Positions 1 to 8,967 of a stretch of 64,000 nt of DNA are shown one piece after another. This stretch comes from Myxococcales bacterium 68-20 (GTDB lineage: Bacteria > Myxococcota_A > Polyangia > Polyangiales > Polyangiaceae). The stretch lies in assembly GCA_001899635.1 (NCBI GenBank), contig MKVQ01000006.1, forward strand, positions 1-64,000, given 5' to 3'. The position numbers and the translations under genes were made by a program. The first letter of the stretch is position 1, and each line of letters opens with the position of its first letter. Below the pieces are notes generated by a model that saw nothing but the letters and a program-made list of their open reading frames with translations, was not told where the DNA came from and searched no databases.

Positions 1-90
1 TGCCACGTCATCGACATCGACGCCGACTCCTGGCGTCACAAGGAAGCGCTCAAGCGCGGGAGGGGCCGCAAACCGAAGAGCGACGACTGA
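1..90 (+). CDS. C-terminal fragment of an unidentified protein, cut by the window start
   Basis: The frame is open from the first base and gives 29 residues ending KRGRGRKPKSDD before a TGA at 88-90. The tail is rich in Lys and Arg. The rest of the gene lies upstream of the window, so no family can be assigned. It could be an island gene, since it adjoins the decayed prophage region, or an out-of-frame piece. The roughly 200 bases that follow hold no convincing gene. Confidence 0.35.
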   Translation, partial: CHVIDIDADSWRHKEALKRGRGRKPKSDD

Positions 91-299
91 CCGATCGCGA
101 CCTCGAGTCGGCGCTGACGCGCCGCCCCGAGGTCGCGTCCGATTCTTCCGTTTCGGTGTGGCCGGCTACAGACATCGTGATGACCGCATCGACCGGCCTC
201 GGGGCGTCCTCGTCAGCCACCACCCAACCGGCAGGAGTCAGGTGGTGGATCGTTTGCTCTTCTTGCGCCATGGCTAACGATTGAGCGGCACCGGCACGG

Positions 300-1175
300 T
301 CACACCATTGCACGATAGCTCTCGACCAGGAAGACGATGTTGGTCGCCGCGAGGTGGAGCGCGTAGCCCGCAAGATGCTTGGAGACCTCGCGCGGTGCGG
401 CTCCCGCGCCGTGCCCGGCATTCTTGTTGCGGACGGTCGCCAGTCCGGTGAGGCACTTTTCCAGGTTGCGCAGCTGCTCCTCGTCCCACGTGGGGATGAG
501 CTGCTTCTGGAGGACGATCCCGATCAGCGTGCTCGCCGTCGCCTTGTTCTTGTCGTACGTCCATCCCTTCGCGTCGCAGATCACCCTCATCGTGCTCTCG
601 AACGCCTTGCCGGCATTCATGATCGCCTCCTCGAAACGACCGTGGCGAAGGTGCTCGTGTGCCTCGAGGAACTCCTTGTTCGGCCCCTCGAAGCCCGGAC
701 TCGACAGGAATCCCAGGGCCGGGACCACCGCCTCCGCGTGAAGGAGCTGGGAATCAACGCGGACGATCTGCCCGCTGACGAACTGGTAGCCGACACCGGC
801 CCTGAGGAAGCGTTGGTTGATCTCCTCAATGGCGTCCTTCGCGTCCTGCCTGGGCGAGGTGGATAGCAAGCGGAGACACTGCTCGATCATGTCGAGCGCC
901 TTCTCGGTCTCCGACGCCGTCAGGATGTAGTGGAGGCAGTCGAGACGATAGTTCCGCGGCTCGTGGCGCGACCTGAATTTCTGGGCTTCAGGGAGCGACA
1001 GCATCTCATGCTCCTTGGCGATCGAGCGAGCAAGGGTGACCCAGAACGAGCCCGCCACGTTCATGGCGTCATCCAGCGTCATGTACACCTGCTTCCTCAG
1101 CCCGTCGGGCAGGTAGTAGGTGAACACGTCGTGGGCAGGCTGGTTGCGCTTGGAGAAGACGTCGAGGATGGTCAC
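300..1175 (-). CDS. STM4504/CBY_0614 family protein (abortive-infection-like, HEPN-type C-terminus)
   Basis: The 291-residue product matches the STM4504/CBY_0614 family along its whole length as I recall it. It has the typical DVFSKR start, a middle stretch with QIVRVDSQLLHAEAV, and a C-terminal helical domain with HLRHGRFEEAIMNAGKAFES and GWTYDKNKATASTLI. Near the C-terminus RNKNAGHGAG fits the R-polar-x(4)-H pattern of HEPN RNases, with the Arg and His five residues apart. Relatives with this C-terminal domain are found in abortive-infection and other defence contexts. A role as a phage-triggered RNase is an inference; no toxin or antitoxin partner is visible. The start is a GTG at 1175. 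The gene sits alone in an island with dead phage genes, which fits a defence or hitchhiking gene. Confidence 0.85.
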   Translation of the reverse strand: MTILDVFSKRNQPAHDVFTYYLPDGLRKQVYMTLDDAMNVAGSFWVTLARSIAKEHEMLSLPEAQKFRSRHEPRNYRLDCLHYILTASETEKALDMIEQCLRLLSTSPRQDAKDAIEEINQRFLRAGVGYQFVSGQIVRVDSQLLHAEAVVPALGFLSSPGFEGPNKEFLEAHEHLRHGRFEEAIMNAGKAFESTMRVICDAKGWTYDKNKATASTLIGIVLQKQLIPTWDEEQLRNLEKCLTGLATVRNKNAGHGAGAAPREVSKHLAGYALHLAATNIVFLVESYRAMV

Positions 1176-1276
1176 TTGAAGATCGCTCCGGGGCGTGCTG
1201 GGGATCCTGCAAAGATGGCCTCTCCGGGGAAACCCCGCCAGTCCCCCGGAAGCCTCTTAGTCTATGCCCAGTTCCC

Positions 1277-1549
1277 TCAGCGACCCGCGGCGGTCGATAC
1301 CGGCAGGATGAACGAGGCCGGCGGTGCCGGAGGAGGAGCCGGAGGGCTCAACTCGAAGCCGCCACCGTTCTCGGTCATCGCCTTCATCGTGTAGCGCTTG
1401 TCCATGAAGGACTCGAAGGCCATCTTGGCGACGATGACCATGACGATGAAGCCCGCCACGTAGGCGAGGACGACCTTCCAGCGATGCGCGTCCGGCGTGC
1501 CCCTGAAGAACGCCATGAGCCCCGCCCCAACCTTCGCCAGGGCGCTCAC
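1277..1549 (-). CDS. Small single-pass membrane protein, unknown function
   Basis: This is a 90-residue protein. Residues about 25-45 (KVVLAYVAGFIVMVIVAKMA) form one hydrophobic helix, and the tail is rich in Pro and Ala (PPAPPPAPPA). The GTG start overlaps the TGA of the upstream gene in a 4-nt GTGA, so the two are probably translated together. No family is recognised. The layout, a coiled-coil protein followed by a tiny anchor, would suit a two-component envelope or phage-related unit, but that is speculation. Confidence 0.5.
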   Translation of the reverse strand: MSALAKVGAGLMAFFRGTPDAHRWKVVLAYVAGFIVMVIVAKMAFESFMDKRYTMKAMTENGGGFELSPPAPPPAPPASFILPVSTAAGR

Positions 1550-2241
1550 TTGCCACCGTCCTTCGTGGGCTTCGGCAGGTTGAGCGCGGCAGCCACAGAG
1601 GACTTCAGCACGAACTTCCTGGCCACTTTCGTCGCGAGTGCCACGTCGGACGGAGACATGTCGAGGAGGTTCTTCGACGATGCACCATCCTTGACCTGCT
1701 CCAAGAGGGTGCCATCGCGATCACGCACGCTGAGCGAACCAACGACAGCCTGAACGGCGCGATTGCCCGGTCCCGCTGCCTTCTGGATGCCGTTCGCCTC
1801 GTCGACCATCTTGCCGACGTTCTTCACGACCTCGGTCGCCTCCTCGACCTCTTCGACCTGCTTCTCGGCCTTCTGGATCAGCGCCTCCAGGAGGTCGGGC
1901 ATCCGGTGCGCGCTCTCCAAGCGCAGCGCCTTCGAGGCCTTGAGCAGGGGATTCATGTGCGCGGGCGCTTCGTCGAAGTCCTGCCCGGTGCGGATGGTGA
2001 AGATCCAGTCGGCGTTCACCTTCTCGAACCACAGAACGCGGTAGAAGTGATGTGCGTCCTCCTCATCGGTGGTCGTGAGCGAGACGCACGCTTCCACACC
2101 GAGCCTCAGCGCGGAGAGCTTCTTCTGCAGTTCCGTCAGCTCGATGTTCAGGTCGTCGGTCGCCGCATTGATCTCGTTGCTGAGGTCGCGCGCACGTACC
2201 AGCCGCTCGGCCAGGGTGGCCGGCTTTCTTGCCTTCGTCAT
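1546..2241 (-). CDS. Hypothetical protein with coiled-coil segments
   Basis: The 231-residue protein has no signal peptide and no membrane span. Residues about 15-50 and 115-150 (for example LIQKAEKQVEEVEEATEVV) are heptad-like, charged and probably coiled coil. Between them is a more globular stretch with HHFYRVLWFEKVNADWIF. The C-terminus is basic. It is the first gene of a two-gene unit with the small membrane protein. I do not recognise the family. It reads cleanly, unlike the broken phage genes beside it, so it is probably expressed. Confidence 0.6.
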   Translation of the reverse strand: MTKARKPATLAERLVRARDLSNEINAATDDLNIELTELQKKLSALRLGVEACVSLTTTDEEDAHHFYRVLWFEKVNADWIFTIRTGQDFDEAPAHMNPLLKASKALRLESAHRMPDLLEALIQKAEKQVEEVEEATEVVKNVGKMVDEANGIQKAAGPGNRAVQAVVGSLSVRDRDGTLLEQVKDGASSKNLLDMSPSDVALATKVARKFVLKSSVAAALNLPKPTKDGGK

Positions 2242-2544
2242 GGCGAGTTCACTCCGGGGGCTACTTCAGCGACGCCATCGGTCCTGGGGAGCACTTCGAC
2301 TTCCAGGGTTGATGGGTCAATTACGTTAGTGACATAAGGACCGCACTTCGTCAAGGACAGCTGCCGCGGGCGGGCAACTGCGCGACACCAATAGTTAATC
2401 GGCGCGGTCGACAGACGCCGCCTCCGCAACGACCGAATCCTCAGCCAGCCAGGTCCAGAGTCACCCCAATCCCTCTGGAGAGGCCTGGACACCCGAGACC
2501 AAGGAAACCCCTTCGGTCGAGTCCAGGCCCATAGAGAGTGACGT
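2242..2544. other. Intergenic stretch without a recognisable gene
   Basis: This stretch lies between the start of the minus-strand coiled-coil gene and the first readable part of the decayed scaffold gene. Short frames on both strands do not resemble proteins. It may hold the promoter of the minus-strand pair and more decayed phage DNA, but I see no motif that decides this. Confidence 0.4.
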
Positions 2545-3420
2545 CGGGTCGCCGAGCGTCGGCAGGACCCGAAGACGGCGTCCAAGTTCGCCGCCCTTGC
2601 CCGACGGAAGAACGAGATCGCGGAGAGGGAGGGTGCGCTTGCCGAGAAGGAGGCCCGCCTCGCGGCCCTCGAGACCGCCGAGAAGGCCCTTCTGGAGGCC
2701 CCGCTCGGGTTCATGGATCGCTACGCGCCTCAACTACAAGCGCCTCACCACCGACTACGTCCTCAGGCAGGACAGCGAGCCCCCCTGAGGAGAAGCTCCG
2801 TCTGGAGGTGGAAGCCCTCAAGGAGCGCGAAGCCAAGCGCGACGAAGAAGCGAAGGCGGCCAAAGAGCGCGAGGAGCGCGCCCGCTACACCCGCGCCGCG
2901 ACGAGTACCAGACCGGGCTCGTCGACCACCTCAGGTCCCGTCCCGACGACTACGAGCTCCTTCTCTCTGAGGGAGACGCCGGCATCGACGCCGTGGCCGC
3001 CCACCTGGGCGAGACCCGCGAGCTGCTTCCGTTCGAGAAGGCCGTCGCAGCCTATGAGCGCGGTCTTCAGCTCGACTACGAGGAGCGCCTCGAGCGGCTC
3101 TCCTCGCTCAAGGAGCTTTCGTCCCGCTTCAACAAGCAGGACGCCCCCCCGCCGAGGGTCAAGTCGGCTCGGACCGTGCCAGCGGGTCCTCTACAACGCG
3201 GCTCGCTTCAGCCGGAAGCCAAGACGGCAGCGACGACACCGGGTTCAGCAACCGGATCGTCCTGACCAACGGTCGGACGACGCACGTCTCCACGCACTCC
3301 CCGTCACGGACGAGGCCGAGAGCAGGGAGTCCGCCGTCCGCCGCATCGTTGCCAAGTACGCGGGGTCATCCGGCGCCGCCCGTATAGAGGAATTCGCCCC
3401 TTCGGCCGACACCGGACGTC
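2545..3420 (+). pseudogene. Decayed phage scaffolding-protein-like gene (several frameshifts)
   Basis: Pieces of one protein can be read only by changing frame at least three times. First comes FAALARRKNEIAEREGALAE with EKEARLAALETAEKALLEAP, then LNYKRLTTDYVLRQDSEP, then EEKLRLEVEALKEREAKRDE, then RDEYQTGLVDHLRSRPDDYE followed by ELLPFEKAVAAYERGLQLDY. A charged coiled-coil N-terminus followed by an acidic C-terminal domain with an LPFEKA-type motif is typical of siphophage head scaffolding proteins. A capsid-like fragment follows directly, which is the normal order in phage head modules. The frameshifts make a working product unlikely. The exact break points are approximate. Confidence 0.6.
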
Positions 3421-3531
3421 TAGCCAATCAACAGTCTTCGCGAACCGCAACTCATCAACGCGAGAGGCAGACAACGGACTTTTGACAATGACACTTAACC
3501 TAACCACGGGAGTCGCTCCAAGTTTCGAGTA

Positions 3532-3790
3532 GAGAATTTCGTCTTCGACAAGAATCCGCTCCTCGCTCTTCTCTCCAAGAAGGAAGACGTTGGAGGCAAG
3601 CACTTCGACTTCATGGTCACCTACGGGCCGGGTGCCAGACGCTCCGCCACGCTCGGTGACGCCCAGACGGCGGCTGCGGATATCGCTCGAAGTGAACGGC
3701 AAGATCGGCGCAACGAGAACACCGCGATCGTGAGCAAGCGCATTCATGGGTGGCACTTCCGAACGACGGTGAGTGTCAAAGGAGATGCCG
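3532..3790 (+). pseudogene. Fragment of a phage major capsid protein gene
   Basis: The frame ENFVFDKNPLLALLSKKEDV, then GGKHFDFMVTYGPGARRSAT and LGDAQTAAADI, resembles the N-terminal part of tailed-phage capsid proteins of the FDKNPLLAxL...GG...YG...RSATF type. It then shifts frame (ISLEVNGKIGATRT) and ends. No full-length protein can be read, and the C-terminal two thirds are missing. Its place directly after the scaffold remnant supports the call. It is a relic, not a functional gene. Confidence 0.6.
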
Positions 3791-4003
3791 GACAATTCGT
3801 CACGCGGCCGCCGCGTGACGTTGCGATTCTGACTCTGGATTCAGCCGCACGAGAAGTGGGGCCTTCCAGGCTCGTGTCGAGCCGGACCAGCGCTCGGGAT
3901 GACGCCGTCGAGCGCGGTCGTAGACCGCTCGACAATCCACGAGAATCGCCGTGTCGCGTCCGGCATGGCGGTCGACACGACCGATCGAACGCGCGGCATT
4001 TCC

Positions 4004-4987
4004 CTACGTGCGCGCCTTCCTGCGGCGCCCCGGCGCCCTTTTGTTAGCGCCCGGGCCGGAAGGTGTGTCTGCGGAAGTCGCTCTCTCAACGGCAATGAGG
4101 TGCTCGCGGAGCACGGTAGCGAACGGACGGTCGTCCCTCAACACTGGCAAGCCCGCCCTAACGACCGTCGCGTCCGGGGTACGGATGTAGTGCATCTGTG
4201 AGGCCTCCCAGACCGCCGAAAAAGCGTCCGCGAGGGTCAAGATCACCTCGGCGTACTCGAGGAACCGTGCCTGTGTCGCGAGAAACGCGTTCCGGCCACC
4301 TTCCACGCGAATGAACTCGAAGTGATTCATGTAGTCGACATGAGTCTTGTCGCTGAGAAAGCCATACAGCCTCCCCGCTGCCGCGTAGAATTTGGTTAGT
4401 GTCGAGACTGTTCTGGTGGTCTGGAGTGCCTTGATCGCAGCAACATCATTCAGGGGCGCCGCGGCGGAAGCCCAAGCAATCTGTTCCAGAATGTGGCGGC
4501 TGACGGCGTGTCCTTCGTAGCGGTGACCGAGCCGGTACAGAAGGTGTGCGCTGAAGAAGCTGTGAGGAAGCCTCTCCAATGCAACCGAGGCGGCGAATTC
4601 ACCCATCGTGGGCAGGCGCTTTCCAACGGTGTCGAGCTTGGTCAAAACCGCAAACACGTGGTGCTTCGCTGCGCGATAGGCAGCGATGTAAGCCACCGCG
4701 GCGGGGTCGTGCGGTCGCGTAGGACGTTCAGCCGGAATCCCGTCGACGTACGTTCTCCTAACCTCGTCGATGCTCTTCCGTCGGAGCATCCGCGCGATCA
4801 GAACGGCCATCAGCGGGCGGCCGAGCGCTTCGCTATCTGCGCGAGGAATGAGCACCTGACCGGCTACGTCGTCGAAGTCCTCCAGAATCGTCCGCACGGG
4901 GTCGAAGCCCGCAGTGACGCGCAGTTCAGCGTCGTCAGACGTGTTGCGTGACGGATCCGGAGTTCGACGTGGCGGAGTACGGACCAT
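4004..4987 (-). CDS. Hypothetical helical protein, island gene
   Basis: The 327-residue reading frame has balanced composition and long helix-like stretches, for example HSFFSAHLLYRLGHRYEGHA and a following FYAAAGRLYGFLSDKTHVDY segment. The tail is basic (NKRAPGRRRKART). There is no signal peptide or clear membrane span. The all-helical look with scattered R...H pairs recalls HEPN/Abi-like accessory proteins, but no motif is firm enough to claim that. It faces away from the integrase remnant and is intact. The ATG at 4987 is the longest start; an internal start is possible. Confidence 0.6.
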   Translation of the reverse strand: MVRTPPRRTPDPSRNTSDDAELRVTAGFDPVRTILEDFDDVAGQVLIPRADSEALGRPLMAVLIARMLRRKSIDEVRRTYVDGIPAERPTRPHDPAAVAYIAAYRAAKHHVFAVLTKLDTVGKRLPTMGEFAASVALERLPHSFFSAHLLYRLGHRYEGHAVSRHILEQIAWASAAAPLNDVAAIKALQTTRTVSTLTKFYAAAGRLYGFLSDKTHVDYMNHFEFIRVEGGRNAFLATQARFLEYAEVILTLADAFSAVWEASQMHYIRTPDATVVRAGLPVLRDDRPFATVLREHLIAVERATSADTPSGPGANKRAPGRRRKART

Positions 4988-5001
4988 CCCCAGCCTTGAT
5001 G

Positions 5002-5470
5002 CTATCCCGAACCGAGCACCTGCGGGAAGGTAAGCTCAAGCCCGAACGCAGCGGGTGGAAGACGAGCGCGGGCAACGAACGGTCCCAATCGAACCCGCGC
5101 TCTTGCCGCTCCTGAACGTACTTCGTGGACAGGGAACCGAGATCGTCGCGCTGCTCCTCTCTCGCGGCGAGGATCGCAACGCCGGCATCTTCCGCGGCCA
5201 CCTCGCCGCCGCGGGCGTCACGCGCGCGCGTCTCACGGCCGACAAACGCGCGCGACAGAGGAGCCGGTCGACCTCCGCTTCGCTCCGCGACTCCTACGCC
5301 ACTTGGCTTGTCCTTGCCGGCCTCCCGGACAAGCGCATCCAACGCCGCCTCGGTCACGCCTCAAACAGCACGACAGATCGCTACATCAAGACAGCCGAGG
5401 CGCTCGACATCGGCGCGCTAAGCGAGCCCTTCCCTCGCCTCCCGCCGACGCCCTCTGTGCGGCCAACGCG
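5002..5470 (+). pseudogene. Tyrosine recombinase (phage-type integrase), truncated and frameshifted
   Basis: Only the C-terminal half of an integrase is present. One frame reads EHLREGKLKPERSGWKTSAG. It then shifts to ERGQRTVPIEPALLPLLNVL and later SLRDSYATWLVLAGLPDKRI, then LGHASNSTTDRYIKTAEAL. These hold the second catalytic Arg (LRDS), the LGH motif and the nucleophile Tyr (DRYI) of the family. The N-terminal DNA-binding half and the first catalytic Arg are absent. The open frame runs on into the tRNA gene at 5516-5589, so its natural end is unclear. An integrase next to the 3' end of a tRNA marks the border of an integrated element. Confidence 0.75.
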
Positions 5471-5474
5471 TGGA

Positions 5475-5507
5475 CACAAAACGACGAAGCCCCGGACTTG
5501 CCGGGGC
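5475..5507 (-). terminator. Rho-independent terminator of the initiator tRNA gene
   Basis: Positions 5489-5507 form a perfect 7-bp GC stem (GCCCCGG / CCGGGGC) with a 5-nt loop. Read on the minus strand it starts 9 nt after the tRNA 3' end and is followed by TTCGTCGTTTTG, a T-rich tail. Confidence 0.75.
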
Positions 5508-5515
5508 CTCTTCAG

Positions 5516-5589
<74 letters not shown>

Positions 5590-5617
5590 TCACGTCCGCC
5601 GAAGCGGAACGAACGCG

Positions 5618-5646
5618 TAAGTAGAACGCTTCGTGACCAAGGTCAA
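5618..5646 (-). promoter_or_regulatory. Probable sigma70 promoter of the tRNA-fMet gene
   Basis: On the minus strand TTGACC and TACTTA are separated by 17 nt. The -35 box is nearly perfect; the -10 box is weak. Transcription would start about 20 nt before the tRNA 5' end. Confidence 0.45.
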
Positions 5647-5749
5647 CACCTCAAAACGACGATCGAAACGTCTGAGGCGCCGAGGCCTTGTTTTGCCGGG
5701 CTTTCGCGCAGCATTTTTCGGTCGAGCGTTCATTCTCGTCGTGGGCGGG

Positions 5750-6390
5750 CTGAGCTCGTCGATCAGCGAACGTCGAGCGTGCCGATCATCGCGGAGGGGT
5801 TCGTGGACTCCCCCTGCGTTGATCCCGCCGAGCGTGGCTCCGCCGCCGATCGTGATGGACTCAACCGCGACGATCTGAATCGCGCCGCCGCCTCCCCCGC
5901 CCTTCGCTTGCGGACTGCCAGCGCCGCCGGAGTCGCCGACCAGCGGGACCAGCGTCGGGCCGCCGTAGGAAGCTCCGCCGTCACCGCCCGTGAGCGTCGT
6001 GTTGAACGCCGGTCCGACCATACCGCCGACGGCCGCGTGACCGCCACCGCTTGCGCCGTTCGCGCCGACCTTGACCTGCTCCAGGCCCCATCCCAGCGGC
6101 GCCTTGCGCTTCGCCCGCGAATCCGCCCGGTCCCGGCGTGGCGTTGTCACCGCAGGCGACGAGCCCGCTGTAGCCACGCGCGTCGACGATGCCGGCGATG
6201 GTCACCGTCTTCGCGACGAGCGCGGCTGGGTTCGTCGAGGAGAAGCGGATCGTGAGCCTTCTCGAGCTCTCCAGTGTCGGTCACGAACCTCGCACTCTGC
6301 ACGATCGTGACCGCGGTCGCGAGGTGCGAGGCCTCGGTCGTGCCGTCGCACTTTGCGAGCCCCCGCTCCGCCCCCTCGCGCTCGCGGGGC
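5750..6390 (-). pseudogene. Remnant of a Gly-rich surface protein gene
   Basis: In order along the minus strand, three pieces can be read in different frames: HLATAVTIVQSARFVTDTG, then LTIRFSSTNPAALVAKTVTI and AGIVDARGYSGLVACGDNA, then a Gly-rich stretch ending GGGGGGAIQIVAVESITIGG and GATLGGINAGG. The pattern (beta-strand repeats with GGGGGG and GxINAGG) resembles large Gly-rich secreted proteins of Myxococcota. No start codon and no full domain remain, and at least two frame changes are needed. It is probably a decayed gene end beside the tRNA; the borders are approximate. Confidence 0.45.
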
Positions 6391-6410
6391 GGCGGTGTAT
6401 CATCCGCCGG

Positions 6411-7547
6411 ATGTCCGACGCCCAGGACAAGCGCGGCAAGCTTCCACCTCCGCCCAAGCTTCCACCGAAGCTTCCGCCCCCGCTTCCGCCCAAGGCGGCA
6501 GCGCCCAAGGCGGCAGCGCCCAAGGCGGCGGGGACGGCTCCGATCCCGACGCCGGACGGCTTCATGTCGACCTCCGCGAAGATGTCGCTCGCGGACGTCG
6601 CTCTCCAGCTCCGTGATGAGCAGCTCCAGGCGAAGGTCGTGCACTACAAGGCCGACCTCGAGACCAACGCCGAGCTCGACGCGGTGACCGCGCAGGTCAT
6701 CGCCGACCTCCAGAGCCTCCAGGCCGAGGCGCGGCGCGTCGGTCCGTCGAGCCGCCCCGACGCGATGGCCGATCGCGCGCAGATCGAGATCGAGCTGATC
6801 CAGAACTTGAAGGAGATGCTCGGGCGCATCTTCCGTCCGGGCAAGCTCGCGACGCTCATCGAGCGGAAGCTCGGCGAGGTCGCCAAGCGCTTCGCGCGCC
6901 TCTTCTTCGAGAGCGAGCTCGCCGACAAGATCCGCGGCTCGAACCACGAAGTGAAGGCGATGCGCTTCTCCGATCAGGCGCTCTTCCACGCCCTCACCCG
7001 CGCGCAAGATGCGATCCTCGCCCAGCTCGACGGCCTCCAGTACGTCCAGCCGAACGTGAAGCAGCGCGCGCAGGACTCGTACTTCGCGCTCGTGAAGAAC
7101 CTCCGAAACGACTTCCTCGCCCGGACGACGCCCGAGCTCAACGTGCTCGTGAAGTACCTGAACGAGGTGCTCTCGCAGTTCTTCACCCAGGAGCTGCCGC
7201 CGATGCTCGGCGAGCTCGCGTGGGAGGTCGTGAAAGAAGCGCGCCTCGCGGAGGCCAAGTCGCGGGCCGGCTACAAGATCAGCGCGAGCGCGTTTCCCGT
7301 CTTCCGGCAGGCCTTCGAACGCAAGTTCCTCCAGCGGCTCGTCCCGTTCACCGAGGACGAGATGCTGAAGCGCGTCCGCAACACCGAGGGGCAGTTCCGC
7401 GAGGAGACGCTCCGCTTCGTGGCCGCGCCGGCGATCTTCAGCGAGCTCTGCGAGGTCGTCTGCGACGCGGTCTACGACATGCTCTACAACGACGGCTTCC
7501 TCGACCTGCCGTCCGACTGGCGCGCGCGGCTCTCCGCCGGCGAGTAG
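6411..7547 (+). CDS. Conserved-looking hypothetical protein with Pro/Ala-rich N-terminus
   Basis: The 378-residue product has no signal peptide. Residues about 8-45 are a low-complexity Pro/Lys/Ala tract in which PKAA is repeated three times. The remaining residues form a helical, charged, soluble domain containing EMLGRIFRPGKLATLIERKL and FTQELPPMLGELAWEVVKEA and ending LDLPSDWRARLSAGE. I do not recognise the family. The ATG at 6411 is chosen because the upstream extension of the frame looks non-coding and overlaps the degraded minus-strand gene. The neighbouring genes give no clear hint of function. Confidence 0.7.
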   Translation: MSDAQDKRGKLPPPPKLPPKLPPPLPPKAAAPKAAAPKAAGTAPIPTPDGFMSTSAKMSLADVALQLRDEQLQAKVVHYKADLETNAELDAVTAQVIADLQSLQAEARRVGPSSRPDAMADRAQIEIELIQNLKEMLGRIFRPGKLATLIERKLGEVAKRFARLFFESELADKIRGSNHEVKAMRFSDQALFHALTRAQDAILAQLDGLQYVQPNVKQRAQDSYFALVKNLRNDFLARTTPELNVLVKYLNEVLSQFFTQELPPMLGELAWEVVKEARLAEAKSRAGYKISASAFPVFRQAFERKFLQRLVPFTEDEMLKRVRNTEGQFREETLRFVAAPAIFSELCEVVCDAVYDMLYNDGFLDLPSDWRARLSAGE

Positions 7548-7566
7548 CAACGCCGCGCTGCGCTCG

Positions 7567-8484
7567 TCAGGGCGTGAGGAGACCGAAGTCGGTGACGAGC
7601 GCCACCGGCCGCCGGCCTTCGTCGAGTCCCCAATACGATGAGTAGACGCCGTCGCCCTCGCCCGACCGGAAGACGACGAGGTTCGCGCCGGTCGCGGCAT
7701 CGACGATCAACGAGGCCCAGTCACGCTCCTTCGCCTTCGTCCCGTAGCCGGCGGCCCGCAGGCGCGGGAGCAGATCGCCGCCCCGCTTCGCGTCCTCGGC
7801 ATCGAGCCTCGTTGCCATGGCGCGATCGACGAAGGCGCCGGTCCCGGCATCCACGGGGTAGCCGATCGAAGCGCCGCGCGCGATCTTGTCGGGGGCGTCG
7901 CCGCGGCCGATCGCGAGCTCCCAGCTCCTCGCACGCTTCTCGGCGAGCTTCACCATCGCGAATGCACTGAGCCGCGGCTCGAGTCGCCCGAGCAGGACGG
8001 GATAGCGCCCGCCCGGCAGGGCATCGATGAACGGCTCGGTGTTCGTGAGAAACACGAGCGGGTCGCACGCCACGAGCTGTCCCGAGACGAGGACGAGATC
8101 GGCGATGGGCTCGAGCGCGGGCGAGCCGGCTTCGCCGATGCGTGCGAGCCACGCGGGGGCCTTCGCCGGAGAGCGCTTCGGCAGGACAGGCAGGGCCGAC
8201 GATGGTTGCGGTGTCGTCCCGCTCGCCGTCGCCGCTGCGCTCGACGTCGCCGGCGCGTCGGGGCCGGCGCGGGCGCTCGAACCGCTCGTCGTGCTCGACG
8301 GGCCCGTCGCTCGTGCGGCCGAAGAGGCGTGCTTCGGGCTCCCCCCGGCCGACGCATCGAGATCGGCGCGGCTCGCCCCGTTCCTTGCGCGCGTGCATCC
8401 GACTCCGGTCCCGATCGCGGCGGCGGCGGCTGCGAACGCATGGAGAGCCTGCCGACGGTCCATCCGCGACGCGCGCGACTTCAT
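7567..8484 (-). CDS. DUF4241 domain lipoprotein
   Basis: The 305-residue protein starts with a lipoprotein-type signal. A second Met gives MDRRQALHAF, a twin-arginine-like start, and the hydrophobic Ala tract ends at GTGVGC. A Ser/Ala/Thr linker follows to about residue 110. The C-terminal 190 residues carry DUF4241 features: a GYPVDAGTGAFVD segment and the end GEGDGVYSSYWGLDEGRRPV followed by ALVTDFG. The biochemical role of DUF4241 is not established. The lipobox suggests the domain sits in the periplasm or on the surface. It converges on the 378-residue gene, with a 19-nt gap. Confidence 0.75.
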   Translation of the reverse strand: MKSRASRMDRRQALHAFAAAAAAIGTGVGCTRARNGASRADLDASAGGSPKHASSAARATGPSSTTSGSSARAGPDAPATSSAAATASGTTPQPSSALPVLPKRSPAKAPAWLARIGEAGSPALEPIADLVLVSGQLVACDPLVFLTNTEPFIDALPGGRYPVLLGRLEPRLSAFAMVKLAEKRARSWELAIGRGDAPDKIARGASIGYPVDAGTGAFVDRAMATRLDAEDAKRGGDLLPRLRAAGYGTKAKERDWASLIVDAATGANLVVFRSGEGDGVYSSYWGLDEGRRPVALVTDFGLLTP

Positions 8485-8637
8485 GAACCAGGAGTGTACG
8501 GGGAAGCGCCCACGGTCAACCGACCAACCGCCGGATTTTCGTCCTCGTGCCGCGCTCGCGAACGTCACAGCGGGCCCGCCCGCATCGCGCTTGATTTCCG
8601 TCGCCTCGCTGCGAGGATCGGCGACGAGACACGAACG

Positions 8638-8967
8638 ATGAAACACATCGCCGTCATCACCACCACGGGCAACGCGGACGAGGCTCGCCGGATCGCCAAG
8701 AGCGTCGTCGAGCGACAGCTCGCGGCCTGCGCGCACGTCTCGGAGATCGAGAGCTTCTACGTCTGGAAGGGGGCGCTCGAGAACGAGAAGGAGCACCGCA
8801 TCATCTTCAAGACCACCGCCGACCAGTACGACGCGGTCGAGAGCGCGATCAAGGCGCTACATTCGTACGAGGTGCCCGCGATCTACTCGGTGCCGCTCGA
8901 GCGGATGTTCGCGCCGTACGCGGCGTGGCTCGAAGAGAACAGCAAGGGCGACGGCGGAGCCGCCTAG
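8638..8967 (+). CDS. cutA: CutA1 divalent-cation tolerance protein
   Basis: The 109-residue protein is the usual length and shows the CutA signature throughout: ITTTGNADEARRIAKSVVE, then QLAACAHVSEIESFYVWKG, then EKEHRIIFKTTADQYDAVES, then HSYEVPAIYSVPLE. CutA1 forms very stable trimers in the cytoplasm and is linked to copper tolerance in Escherichia coli, although its molecular role is unsettled. It is monocistronic here, and its stop codon lies inside the left arm of a long inverted repeat. Confidence 0.95.
   Translation: MKHIAVITTTGNADEARRIAKSVVERQLAACAHVSEIESFYVWKGALENEKEHRIIFKTTADQYDAVESAIKALHSYEVPAIYSVPLERMFAPYAAWLEENSKGDGGAA

Noticed and set aside
2538-3485. The 315-residue plus-strand frame as a real gene
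   Set aside because: Only its middle part is in the frame of the scaffold homology; the rest is out of frame and low complexity.
6147-7700. 517-residue minus-strand open frame opposite the 378-residue gene
   Set aside because: It is mainly a shadow of the plus-strand gene. Only its last ~50 residues belong to the decayed Gly-rich gene.
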